Shown here: in pieces, positions 1 through 7,764 of the stretch | How the letters are laid out: each line of letters begins with the position of its first letter | Position numbering within the stretch: the first letter of the stretch is position 1 | Assembly: GCA_023415545.1 (NCBI GenBank) | Contig: JAEZKJ010000008.1 | Location: forward strand, 1 to 10,826 | Direction: 5' to 3' | DNA: 10,826 bases | Source of the DNA: Bacteroidota bacterium | GTDB lineage: Bacteria; Bacteroidota; Bacteroidia; Bacteroidales; Bacteroidaceae | The notes under the pieces: model-generated | What the model was told of the DNA's origin: nothing | Seen by the model: the letters and a program-made list of their open reading frames with translations, nothing else | The model's database searches: none | Program-made: the position numbers and the translations under genes

Positions 1-831
1 AGCTAAGGTTTGCATCCAATCTTTTTCTTTGAATTCCCCTTCGTAACCAATAGCATCACAACGACCAAACCAAGGTTCGATACAGATAAATGGACAATCT
101 GGATGCTCTTTAGTTGGCGACCAGATGGCTACCAATGGAGTGTCGAACGCCAAACTAAGATAGGGAACTTTGGCTTTATCCAACAAGGTGATTTTCTTGA
201 GCTGTTTGTTTTCAAAAATATAGGTGTCACAGTCGAAAGAATGAATATCAATCGGCATTAATCCCTCTTCATTCAGTTGCAAAGTATGTATATCCGGCGA
301 AACACAACCCTTCTCTACCGGACAGATATATTGTAGATTTTTGGTTTCATCGAACGCAAAGAAACAACGATCTGATGTTGTAGGATCGAAGTTTGGGAAA
401 TAAAATGCCGGATGCGCTCCAATCTGGAAATAGAGTTCACTCTTACCTAAATTTTCCACACGCCATTTGACAATCACTTCGTTTTCAATCAATTGATATC
501 CGATATGTAAACGGAATGTAAAAGGATATTTCGCCAAAGTTTCAGGTGTGCTTTCCAACACATACTCAATCTTATCTTCTTCTTTGCTAACTAATTGGAA
601 ATCCATGTCACGAGCAAAACCATGTTGCCCCATCTCATAGCTTATTCCCTCATGACGATAAACATTGTTCCAAACACGTCCCACGGTAGGAAACAATACC
701 GGTGAACGTCTACCCCAAAATTTGGCATCACCTTGCCATAAATATTCTTTTCCGTCTTTTTTAATGCTTTGCAGTTCAGCACCATGTTCTGCTATATCTA
801 TGCTTAATATTGAATTTTTTATCGTTTCCAT
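1..831 (-). CDS. Aldose 1-epimerase family protein (LacX/YeaD-like mutarotase), 3'-partial
   Basis: This is a continuous reading frame of 277 codons on the minus strand, from ATG at 831 to the window edge with no stop, so its C-terminus lies outside. The translation matches the galactose-mutarotase-like beta-sandwich family that interconverts alpha and beta anomers of aldoses in the cytoplasm. The markers are an N-terminal GAELQSI segment (residues 17-23), RRSPVLFPTVGR (41-52), HGFARD with His70, GAHPAFYFP with His140, and CIEPWFGRCD with Glu252. By analogy with the family, His70 and His140 are the likely substrate-binding/acid residues and Glu252 the catalytic base. Members are usually near 290 residues, so only about 10-20 residues are missing. 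There is no signal peptide. The start is supported by the family N-terminus and by a -7-like box 38 bp upstream. The exact sugar (free hexose or hexose phosphate) cannot be told from the sequence. Confidence 0.9.
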   Translation of the reverse strand, partial: METIKNSILSIDIAEHGAELQSIKKDGKEYLWQGDAKFWGRRSPVLFPTVGRVWNNVYRHEGISYEMGQHGFARDMDFQLVSKEEDKIEYVLESTPETLAKYPFTFRLHIGYQLIENEVIVKWRVENLGKSELYFQIGAHPAFYFPNFDPTTSDRCFFAFDETKNLQYICPVEKGCVSPDIHTLQLNEEGLMPIDIHSFDCDTYIFENKQLKKITLLDKAKVPYLSLAFDTPLVAIWSPTKEHPDCPFICIEPWFGRCDAIGYEGEFKEKDWMQTLA

Positions 832-869
832 AAATTGACTAGATATGTTTGTTTGAATAAAATGAAAAG

Positions 870-877
870 CAAATATA
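870..877 (-). promoter_or_regulatory. Bacteroidota-type -7 box (TATATTTG) upstream of the epimerase
   Basis: Read on the minus strand, this is TATATTTG, an exact match to the Bacteroidota -7 consensus TAnnTTTG, lying 38 bp before the epimerase ATG. A TTTG occurs only 9 bp further upstream, which is too close for the usual -33 element, so the -33 half is not convincing. Motifs of this kind occur by chance in AT-rich DNA. Position and orientation are the main support. Confidence 0.4.
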
Positions 878-1141
878 AAGATTTATCAAAAACCTTATTT
901 CATAATTATGAAACTTAATTTATGGATGGGACTTGTTTGATTAAAATGTAACAGATCTATGGATAAGCGATTAAAAATGTCTCTTGACTGGAAGCTCCAC
1001 TGCTGGGAATTGAGAATTGTCGTAATGTAAAATAGAAGGACTTATTTTAGAATATGGCTGTCAGATGGAAATTTATTAGGGATAACAATAAAATTCTTGT
1101 AGACTTCTTCTACAATTGATTGATTATCAATTAAATAATTA

Positions 1142-1483
1142 ATGTATTTTCCTGTTATGACTAGAGAATCTGAGTAAGAACTGATAAAATGCGTGATAGA
1201 GGTATTAAACGAATTATCACAGACCAATTATGATTGTACGGATTCTACCGTATTCTCGAAGTATCAGTAACAACGGCTAAGTACTATATAAGAGTGTGGA
1301 TAGGAATTCGTTAAATCTAAGAGCGAACATCTTTATGCAGAAGCTATTGAACTAATTACCGGAAAGAAATTATCGACTACATCATGCGCTCATGATTCAA
1401 TTATGATGTTTGGAAAGAGACTAAACGTTACTTAAAAATATCGTCCGGGATTTAATAAAATGTTAAATAAAACTAAAGAATAG
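1142..1483 (+). pseudogene. Possible decayed small gene (unidentified)
   Basis: One plus-strand frame reads as protein-like but is interrupted. There is an ATG at 1157-1159, stops at 1175-1177, 1268-1270, 1289-1291 and 1301-1303, then an open run 1304-1432 that includes KSKSEHLYAEAIELITGKK, a stop at 1433-1435, and a tail to TAG at 1481-1483. The family is not recognised. A conflicting minus-strand frame (1227 down to 895, with one internal stop) is also unusually open, so neither strand nor extent is certain. The support is only that the interrupted segments have a plausible amino-acid composition and end near a terminator-like palindrome. It could equally be AT-rich non-coding DNA. Confidence 0.2.
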
Positions 1484-1513
1484 AGTTATCAATATTAATA
1501 TACATTTTTAAGT

Positions 1514-1560
1514 TAACGCCTTATGAATAGATATATATTAAATCTATTCTGAAGGCATTA
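1514..1560. repeat. Imperfect inverted repeat, possible bidirectional terminator
   Basis: The arms GCCTTATGAATAGAT (1518-1532) and ATCTATTCTGAAGGC (1542-1556) are complementary apart from two adjacent mismatches, around a 9-nt A/T loop. The outer bases TAAC/ATTA extend the pairing with one further mismatch. The element lies about 30 bp after the possible gene remnant and about 165 bp before the promoter of the metalloprotease operon. The stem is mostly A/T and no long T-run follows on either strand, so terminator function is only a guess. An operator or a mobile-element end are other possibilities. Confidence 0.4.
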
Positions 1561-1725
1561 TCATTTCATTAAATGACAATAATAATTACTAAATATTATA
1601 GTTTAAAAAGAGAATAAAGAGCAAAATAATGAGCTATTTATAAGAAAATATGCAGTTTTTATGTCAAAATCACTATAATTTATGATAAGAGAAACAAAAA
1701 TTTAGGATTTATCGTTTAAAAGCTC

Positions 1726-1733
1726 TACTTTTG
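1726..1733 (+). promoter_or_regulatory. Bacteroidota -7 box (TACTTTTG) of the metalloprotease-SusCD operon
   Basis: TACTTTTG matches the phylum -7 consensus TAnnTTTG exactly. It ends 32 bp before the ATG of the metalloprotease, which would give a leader of roughly 25 nt. No clean TTTG is present at the expected -33 spacing. A TTTA at 1701-1704, 21 bp upstream, is the nearest candidate. A weak -33 element would fit a promoter needing an activator, but this is inference. No regulator gene lies in the window. Confidence 0.5.
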
Positions 1734-1765
1734 TAAAATATTAAAACCCAAACCAAGCACAATTT

Positions 1766-4399
1766 ATGAACATTATTAAATTGGGTATGACAGTGGTCAT
1801 AGCCGTTTTTTTTTGTTGTCTACCAACAAATTTAGAAGCAAAACCTATTGACAATGTAAAGAAAAGTTGGTTTTTTAAGAGTAAAAAGAAAATTACAGAA
1901 CCCGAAGTAAAGGTAAAAAGTGAATTTGAAAAAATTGTTTCCGATAGTAGTAATATAAATAAAGGTCTCTTCTCAGTAGTGAAGAAGGGTGGTGACTACT
2001 ATTTTGAAATACCAGCGTCAACCATAGGCCGTGATTTACTTGTTGTTAACAAGCTTCAAAGAGTTCCTAAAGAGCTAAATGAAGCCGGTGTTAACCGTGG
2101 AGTAAACTACGAAAACCAGATGATTAGATTAGAGTGGGACAAAAAAGGCTCAAAACTATCAATACGCCAGCAACGACCTTTACCACTCTCTTCTACAGAA
2201 GATGCTATTTACAAATCAGTTGAGAATAACTTTATATCACCTTTAATTGCAACTTTAAAAGTAGAGGCAGTAAAAGATGATTCTACATCTGTACTTGTAA
2301 AAGTAAATGAACTATTCGATGGTACTGAAACAAGTATTAACAACGTATTTACAAATATAAATCTTGGAACATCTTCCATAAAGAAGTTATCGAAAATTGA
2401 TAAAATCAAATCTTTCGATAATAATGTTGTTGCATATTCTGAACTTACCACAAGGGTTACAGAAGGTACTACTACTGTATATGTAACAGTCGAAACCAGC
2501 ACATCAATAATGTTACTACCTCAGGATGTGATGGTAGGTCGATTGGATAATCAGAAAATAGGTTATTTCACAAATCCCCTGTTAAGTTTCTCGGACAAAC
2601 AACAGAGGGTAGAGAAAAAAGAGCTTATCACTCGTTGGCGTTTGGAACCAAAGGCTGAAGAGCGTGAAGCTTATCTAAATGGTAAATTGGTAGAGCCTGT
2701 AAAACCTATCATATTTTATATAGATAATTCAACGCCTCGTCAATGGCGTCGATATATTAAAAAAGGTATTGAAGATTGGCAGATAGCTTTTGAAAAAGCA
2801 GGTTTTAAAAATGCCATCAAAGCTATCGAATTGAATGATAGCATGCATATTGATGTTGATGATGTAAACTACTCTGTGTTAACATATGCAGCTTCTGAAA
2901 AGCGTAATGCTATGGGGCCTTCACTACTTGATCCTCGCTCGGGAGAAATATTGGAGGCTGATATAATGTGGTGGCATAATGTACTCTCAATGCTTGGTGA
3001 GTGGATTACTGTACAAACTGGGGTTGTTAACCCTTCAGCACGTGGTGTGAATCTTCCGGAAGAGCTAATGGGAGATGCTATTCGATTTGTTGCTTGCCAT
3101 GAGGTAGGACACTCTTTAGGATTGCGTCATAACATGATGGGCTCTTGGGCTTTCCAAACCGACTCATTACGTTCGGAAACATTTACCACAAAGATGGCTT
3201 CTACAGCCTCATCAATTATGGACTATGCACGTTTTAACTATGTTGCACAACCGGGTGATGGTGTAAAGGTACTATCTCCAAATATTGGACCATATGATAT
3301 GTTTGCTATTGAATATGGTTATCGTTGGTATGGGAAAGAGACTCCTGAAGAGGAGAAAGATATATTGGCCGATTTTTTAGCAAAGCATAATGATAGAATA
3401 TATAAATTCAGCGAAGCACAAGATGTGCGTGATGCTGTCGATCCTCGTGCTCAAAATGAAGACCTTGGTGATGATATAATAAAATCATCTATCCTTGGCA
3501 TCAACAATTTGAAACGTATTGTTCCACAAATTATTGAATGGACTACAACAGGTGAGAAAGGTCAAACGTATGCTGATGCTTCTCGTTTATACTATGCTGT
3601 TATTAATCAATGGAACAACTATCTATATCATGTTTTAGCTAATATTGGTGGTATATATATAGAAAATACTACTGTGGGTGATGGTGTAAAAACCTATACT
3701 TTTGTTGAAAAAGAGAGACAGAAAAAAGCTCTTCAATTTCTGATCGATGAGGTATTGACCTACCCTGCTTGGTTATTCGATACAGAAGTAGGCAACTACA
3801 CATATCTTATAAAAAACACACCTGTAGGTTTGCAAGAGAACTCTCCAAAACAGATTCTTAAAAATGCACAAGCATATATCCTATGGGATTTGCTTAACAA
3901 TAACCGTTTAGTGAGAATCACAGAAAATGAATTGGAGAATGGGAAAAATGCATTCACTCTTGTTGAGTTCATGGATATGCTTCATAAAGCGATATTCCGA
4001 GTAACAGAAAAAGGTGGTATTCCTACAGTTATGGAACGTTCTCTACAGAAAAACTTCTTGGATGCTTTAATGACAGCAGCGGCTGAAAACGAAGGAGTTA
4101 AGATAAACAAAAAATTGGCAGATGATCATTTTTTGATTGACCACTGCGATCACTACTGTAGCTTACATAACTCGGAGAGAGCAGCTATACGTGACAAAAA
4201 TCGTATGGGAGCAGGTAGAGTTCTTAACTTTTATGGTTCACAATTAAATCGTATCTCGGATGCTATTTCGGTAAAAAGAGGTGAGCTAAAAAGAATCAAA
4301 ACATTGTTGCAATCAAGAGTAAACACATCTGATACAGCAACACGCTATCATTATGAAGATATGATTATGCGTATCAACACTGCTTTAGGAATAAAATAA
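1766..4399 (+). CDS. Secreted zinc-dependent metalloprotease (DUF5118-DUF5117-DUF4953 type)
   Basis: This is an 877-residue exported protein, close to the usual length of this Bacteroidota family. Residues 1-25 form a signal peptide (basic NIIK, hydrophobic core, LEA-K cleavage). The Cys pair at 17-18 lacks a lipobox, so it is probably not a lipoprotein. About residues 45-95 resemble DUF5118 (KGLF..., YYFEIP), 105-300 resemble DUF5117, and about 375-750 carry the DUF4953 catalytic region with DPRSGEILEAD (389-399). The zinc site is HEVGHSLGLRHN: His445, Glu446, His449 and His455 fit HExxHxxGxxH, with a Met-turn SIMDY at Met485. This metzincin-like layout predicts active peptide-bond hydrolysis in the periplasm or at the cell surface. 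The C-terminal part has an unusual Cys/His cluster (His793-His801). It is first in the operon, has no Shine-Dalgarno site, and stops 24 bp before the SusC start. The substrate is unknown. Confidence 0.9.
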   Translation: MNIIKLGMTVVIAVFFCCLPTNLEAKPIDNVKKSWFFKSKKKITEPEVKVKSEFEKIVSDSSNINKGLFSVVKKGGDYYFEIPASTIGRDLLVVNKLQRVPKELNEAGVNRGVNYENQMIRLEWDKKGSKLSIRQQRPLPLSSTEDAIYKSVENNFISPLIATLKVEAVKDDSTSVLVKVNELFDGTETSINNVFTNINLGTSSIKKLSKIDKIKSFDNNVVAYSELTTRVTEGTTTVYVTVETSTSIMLLPQDVMVGRLDNQKIGYFTNPLLSFSDKQQRVEKKELITRWRLEPKAEEREAYLNGKLVEPVKPIIFYIDNSTPRQWRRYIKKGIEDWQIAFEKAGFKNAIKAIELNDSMHIDVDDVNYSVLTYAASEKRNAMGPSLLDPRSGEILEADIMWWHNVLSMLGEWITVQTGVVNPSARGVNLPEELMGDAIRFVACHEVGHSLGLRHNMMGSWAFQTDSLRSETFTTKMASTASSIMDYARFNYVAQPGDGVKVLSPNIGPYDMFAIEYGYRWYGKETPEEEKDILADFLAKHNDRIYKFSEAQDVRDAVDPRAQNEDLGDDIIKSSILGINNLKRIVPQIIEWTTTGEKGQTYADASRLYYAVINQWNNYLYHVLANIGGIYIENTTVGDGVKTYTFVEKERQKKALQFLIDEVLTYPAWLFDTEVGNYTYLIKNTPVGLQENSPKQILKNAQAYILWDLLNNNRLVRITENELENGKNAFTLVEFMDMLHKAIFRVTEKGGIPTVMERSLQKNFLDALMTAAAENEGVKINKKLADDHFLIDHCDHYCSLHNSERAAIRDKNRMGAGRVLNFYGSQLNRISDAISVKRGELKRIKTLLQSRVNTSDTATRYHYEDMIMRINTALGIK

Positions 4400-4423
4400 T
4401 ATTATAACTCAATTAATTAACAA

Positions 4424-7400
4424 ATGACAAAAAAAGTTTTAAGCATATTTTTATGCCTATTAATTACATCTTTTGCCTTTGCTAATGACAATTTTAGGAC
4501 AATAACAGGTATTGTTATTTCTGCTGATGACGATGAACCACTGATTGGTGCAACAATCACAGCTCAGGTTAAAGATAAAAACAGTGCAAACTCCGATTTA
4601 AATAATTTGGGCACTATTACTGATATATATGGTAAGTTCTCTATCTCTGTTTCAAGTGATGTAGATAAATTAGTATGTAGCTATATCGGATACACTGAAC
4701 AGAGTGTAAAACTACAACCGGGCAAAAACGATTATAAAATTATCCTTGCTTCTGCTTCTCAGGCTTTAGGCGAGGTAGTTGTAACAGGTTACCAAACTTT
4801 GGAAAAGAGAAGACTTACTGCTGCCATCTCTAAAGTGGAGATGTCGGACGCTATTCTTGGTGCAAGTAAAAGTATTGACCAGGCACTTTCGGGACAAATA
4901 GCCGGTGTATCGGTAACAAACACCAATGGTGCTCCGGGTGCTCCTGCAAAAATCCGTATCCGTGGTACTGCATCTCTTAATGGTACTCAAGATCCACTTT
5001 GGGTTCTCGATGGTATACCATTGGAAGGAACAGATATTCCAAAAATCGACTCAAACAATGATAACGATATAACAAATATCAGCCAGTCATCTATCGCAGG
5101 CTTAAGCCCTAACGATATCGAGAATATCACAATTCTTAAGGATGCTGCAGCAACAGCTATCTATGGTGCACGTGCAGCAAATGGTGTTATCGTTATCACA
5201 TCTAAACGTGGTAAAACAGGTAAGATTAATGTAAATTTCAACAGCAAACTTACATACTCTCCAAATCTTGATACCGATAGATTGAATCTGTTGAATGCTG
5301 AAGATAAAATAAATCTTGAGTTAGAGCTTTTAAGAGAACCTGATAACTGGATGTTTGGAGCTGCATATCCTGTAAAAGGTGGTGTAGCAACTATATTGAA
5401 CAGATACAACCAACTATATAACTACAAAGATTATGGATGGGATGGTATCTCAACAGAGGCACAAGATGCCATAAACAGACTAAAAGGAATAAATACAAAC
5501 TGGAATGATATTCTTTTCAGAGATGCATTTACTCAGGAGTATAACTTGAGTTTGTCGGGAGGATCGGAAAAAGTAACTTACTATAACTCTTTAGGATATA
5601 CAAAAGAGAATGGTAATGTGCCGGGTGTTGATATGGAGCGCTATAACTTGACAAGCAAAACATCTTATCAAGTTAATAAGATATTGAAACTAGGTGTCTC
5701 TGTTTTTGCAAACCGACGCAAGAACAATTCATTTGTATCCGATACTTATGGTTACTCAAACCCTATCTATTATTCACGTATAGCTAACCCATACTACAAT
5801 CCATACGATGAAAATGGTAGATACGTTTATGATTATGATATGGCAAGTGGTAACGAACAAGATTTGAAACGTGGTTTCAATATCTTCGAAGAGCGTGCCA
5901 ACACTGATAATGTTACTACTACAACATCGTTGAACTCAATATTCAATATCGATTTACGTTTCAACGACAACTGGAAAGTATCTTCACAGGTAGGTATTCA
6001 GCTTGATGACTCGAAACAGGAGCAATATGTAGGAAAAGATACATACTCTATGCGTGATATACGTGAAAACAGTAGATATTACGATAGTGCTAGTAAAACT
6101 TACAAGTATGTAGTGCCTGAAGGTGGTAAACATAGAGTTGCTACTTCAAACACTTCTCAAATCACTTGGAAGTCTATTGCAGAGTACAAAAATACATTTG
6201 CCGATATCCATGATATGCATATCATGGTTGGTTCCGAAATCAGAAAGAACTGGTATGAATCCGAATCTTCTACCGGCTATGGATACGACCCACGTACTTT
6301 GACTACAAAACCATTGATTTTCCGTGATGAAGAGCAGGCAAAAGCATATCCTCTTCACTCAAAATCATATATTGTAAATGCTTTCTCTTCATTCTTTGCT
6401 AATGGTTCGTATACATTCCATGACAAATATACTGTTGGAGGAAGTATCCGTTTTGATGGTTCAGATATGTTTGGTGTAGACAAGAAATATAGATATCTTC
6501 CTATTTACTCGGTAAGTGCTTTATGGAGAGCATCAAACGAGAGCTTTATGGAAGACATTACTTGGTTAAACAATCTTGCTTTACGTACATCATATGGTAT
6601 ACAGGGAAATATCGACAAAAATACATCTCCTTTCTTAGTAGGTAAATACAATAATATATCTCTATTGCCTGGATCATCTGAAAACAATATTGTGATTTCA
6701 AGTGCTCCAAATGATAAACTTCGTTGGGAGAAAACTACATCATACAACTTAGGTCTTGACTTTGCATTATTCAATCAGGCTGTAAACTTTAATGTTGATT
6801 ATTACTACCGAAAAGGTACTGACCTTATAGGTACAAAATCATTGCCACTTGAAAATGGTTTCTCAAGCATGAGCATCAACTGGGCAAGTATGGAGAATGA
6901 GGGTATAGAAGTTGATTTACGTACTCGTAACATTGCTACAAAAGATTTTTCTTGGTATACTACATTCAACTTTGCTTACAACAAGAACAAAGTTTTGAAA
7001 AATATGACACCTGAGACACAGACAACTCCAGGACTTGAAGGTTATCCTGTAGGTGCTATTTTCGCTCTTAAGTCAAAAGTAGATCCTGAGACAGGACGAA
7101 TTTTAATTGCTGACAAAAACAATGAGTACAAAACTGTTGAAGAGGTATACAAAATGATGGATGAAACAGGACTTGGTTTCTATTCATATGATTTAAGTCC
7201 TAGCGAAGAGAGAAATCTATATCGTTATGCAGGTACAAGCGATGCTCCTTATACAGGTGGTTTTATCAATACATTTAACTACAAAAACTGGGAGTTGAAT
7301 GTAAACTTCTCATACCATGCAGGCGGTAAAGTACGTACTTCACCATCATATAATGTTGTTGGCTTTGATACCGGTAGAAATACTAATGCCGATATACTTG

Positions 7401-7753
7401 ACAGATGGAGTGAAGATAATAAAGGTGGTAAATTCCCACTTCTTTTGACACGTAACAATTATCAGGCCGACTACTCACTATTTAGTGACAGAGCTGATGT
7501 TTATCGTGCACTTGATTTGTGGGTAAAAGATCTAAATTATGTGCGTCTTCAAAATATTCGTCTTGCTTATAACATCCCTTCGAACATGTTAAGCAAGATA
7601 AGAATTAATAACGCAACTGTAGCGTTTGAAGCACGTAATCTGTTTGTTTTTGGTTCAAGCTATAAGAACTATATGGATCCTGAATCTATGGGTAACTTAT
7701 ACTCTACACCAATACCAAAATCATTTACATTCAATTTAAATCTTAATTTTTAA
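4424..7753 (+). CDS. SusC/RagA-family TonB-dependent outer-membrane transporter
   Basis: This 1109-residue protein has the full SusC layout. A signal peptide ends about residue 20 (SFAFA-ND). A carboxypeptidase-regulatory-like (CarboxypepD_reg) beta-sandwich covers about 26-110 (ITGIVISADDDEPLIGATI). A TonB-box-like GEVVVTGYQ sits at 116-124. The plug domain runs about 125-265, with VLDGIPL at 194-200 and the SusC signature NDIENITILKDAAATAIYG from 230. The rest is a beta-barrel ending in Phe1109, the usual last residue of BAM-assembled barrels. No N-terminal STN signalling domain is present, so it probably does not signal to an anti-sigma factor. With the SusD lipoprotein 11 bp downstream it should form the energised import complex. 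The usual GYGTQKK after the TonB box is replaced by GYQTLEKRR. Its position behind a secreted protease points to peptide cargo, which is inference. Confidence 0.97.
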   Translation: MTKKVLSIFLCLLITSFAFANDNFRTITGIVISADDDEPLIGATITAQVKDKNSANSDLNNLGTITDIYGKFSISVSSDVDKLVCSYIGYTEQSVKLQPGKNDYKIILASASQALGEVVVTGYQTLEKRRLTAAISKVEMSDAILGASKSIDQALSGQIAGVSVTNTNGAPGAPAKIRIRGTASLNGTQDPLWVLDGIPLEGTDIPKIDSNNDNDITNISQSSIAGLSPNDIENITILKDAAATAIYGARAANGVIVITSKRGKTGKINVNFNSKLTYSPNLDTDRLNLLNAEDKINLELELLREPDNWMFGAAYPVKGGVATILNRYNQLYNYKDYGWDGISTEAQDAINRLKGINTNWNDILFRDAFTQEYNLSLSGGSEKVTYYNSLGYTKENGNVPGVDMERYNLTSKTSYQVNKILKLGVSVFANRRKNNSFVSDTYGYSNPIYYSRIANPYYNPYDENGRYVYDYDMASGNEQDLKRGFNIFEERANTDNVTTTTSLNSIFNIDLRFNDNWKVSSQVGIQLDDSKQEQYVGKDTYSMRDIRENSRYYDSASKTYKYVVPEGGKHRVATSNTSQITWKSIAEYKNTFADIHDMHIMVGSEIRKNWYESESSTGYGYDPRTLTTKPLIFRDEEQAKAYPLHSKSYIVNAFSSFFANGSYTFHDKYTVGGSIRFDGSDMFGVDKKYRYLPIYSVSALWRASNESFMEDITWLNNLALRTSYGIQGNIDKNTSPFLVGKYNNISLLPGSSENNIVISSAPNDKLRWEKTTSYNLGLDFALFNQAVNFNVDYYYRKGTDLIGTKSLPLENGFSSMSINWASMENEGIEVDLRTRNIATKDFSWYTTFNFAYNKNKVLKNMTPETQTTPGLEGYPVGAIFALKSKVDPETGRILIADKNNEYKTVEEVYKMMDETGLGFYSYDLSPSEERNLYRYAGTSDAPYTGGFINTFNYKNWELNVNFSYHAGGKVRTSPSYNVVGFDTGRNTNADILDRWSEDNKGGKFPLLLTRNNYQADYSLFSDRADVYRALDLWVKDLNYVRLQNIRLAYNIPSNMLSKIRINNATVAFEARNLFVFGSSYKNYMDPESMGNLYSTPIPKSFTFNLNLNF

Positions 7754-7764
7754 AGAGTAGAATT

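Larger units (their letters stand above)
832..1765. other. Gene-poor intergenic region of about 930 bp
   Basis: No intact gene is recognisable between the divergent epimerase and metalloprotease genes. The stretch holds a -7-like box for each flanking gene, an imperfect palindrome at 1514-1560, and patches of interrupted reading frame at about 895-1483. A minus-strand frame opens at a TTG (1227), stops at 1042-1044, and then continues open to 897-895. I do not recognise its translation and it has no convincing start. From about 1484 to 1720 the sequence is very AT-rich and looks non-coding. No tRNA fold or riboswitch was recognised. Confidence 0.6.

Noticed and set aside
10..261. 83-codon plus-strand open frame at the left edge
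   Set aside because: It is antisense to the well-supported epimerase frame and its translation resembles no family. It is a shadow.
1042..1227. 61-codon minus-strand open frame as a real small gene
   Set aside because: It begins at a TTG directly after a stop, has no recognisable domain or start signal, and competes with an equally open plus-strand frame. It is covered only as part of a possible remnant.
1760..1820. Metalloprotease as a lipoprotein through Cys17/Cys18
   Set aside because: The residues before the Cys pair (AVFF) do not fit a lipobox, while a signal peptidase I type site follows at LEA-K.
2209..2502. 97-codon minus-strand frame inside the metalloprotease gene
   Set aside because: It is antisense to a coding region with a clear family match, has no signal of its own, and is low in sequence complexity. 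It is a shadow.
4766..6774. Several 70-89-codon minus-strand frames inside the SusC gene
   Set aside because: All are antisense to conserved SusC plug or barrel codons, and none has a plausible domain.
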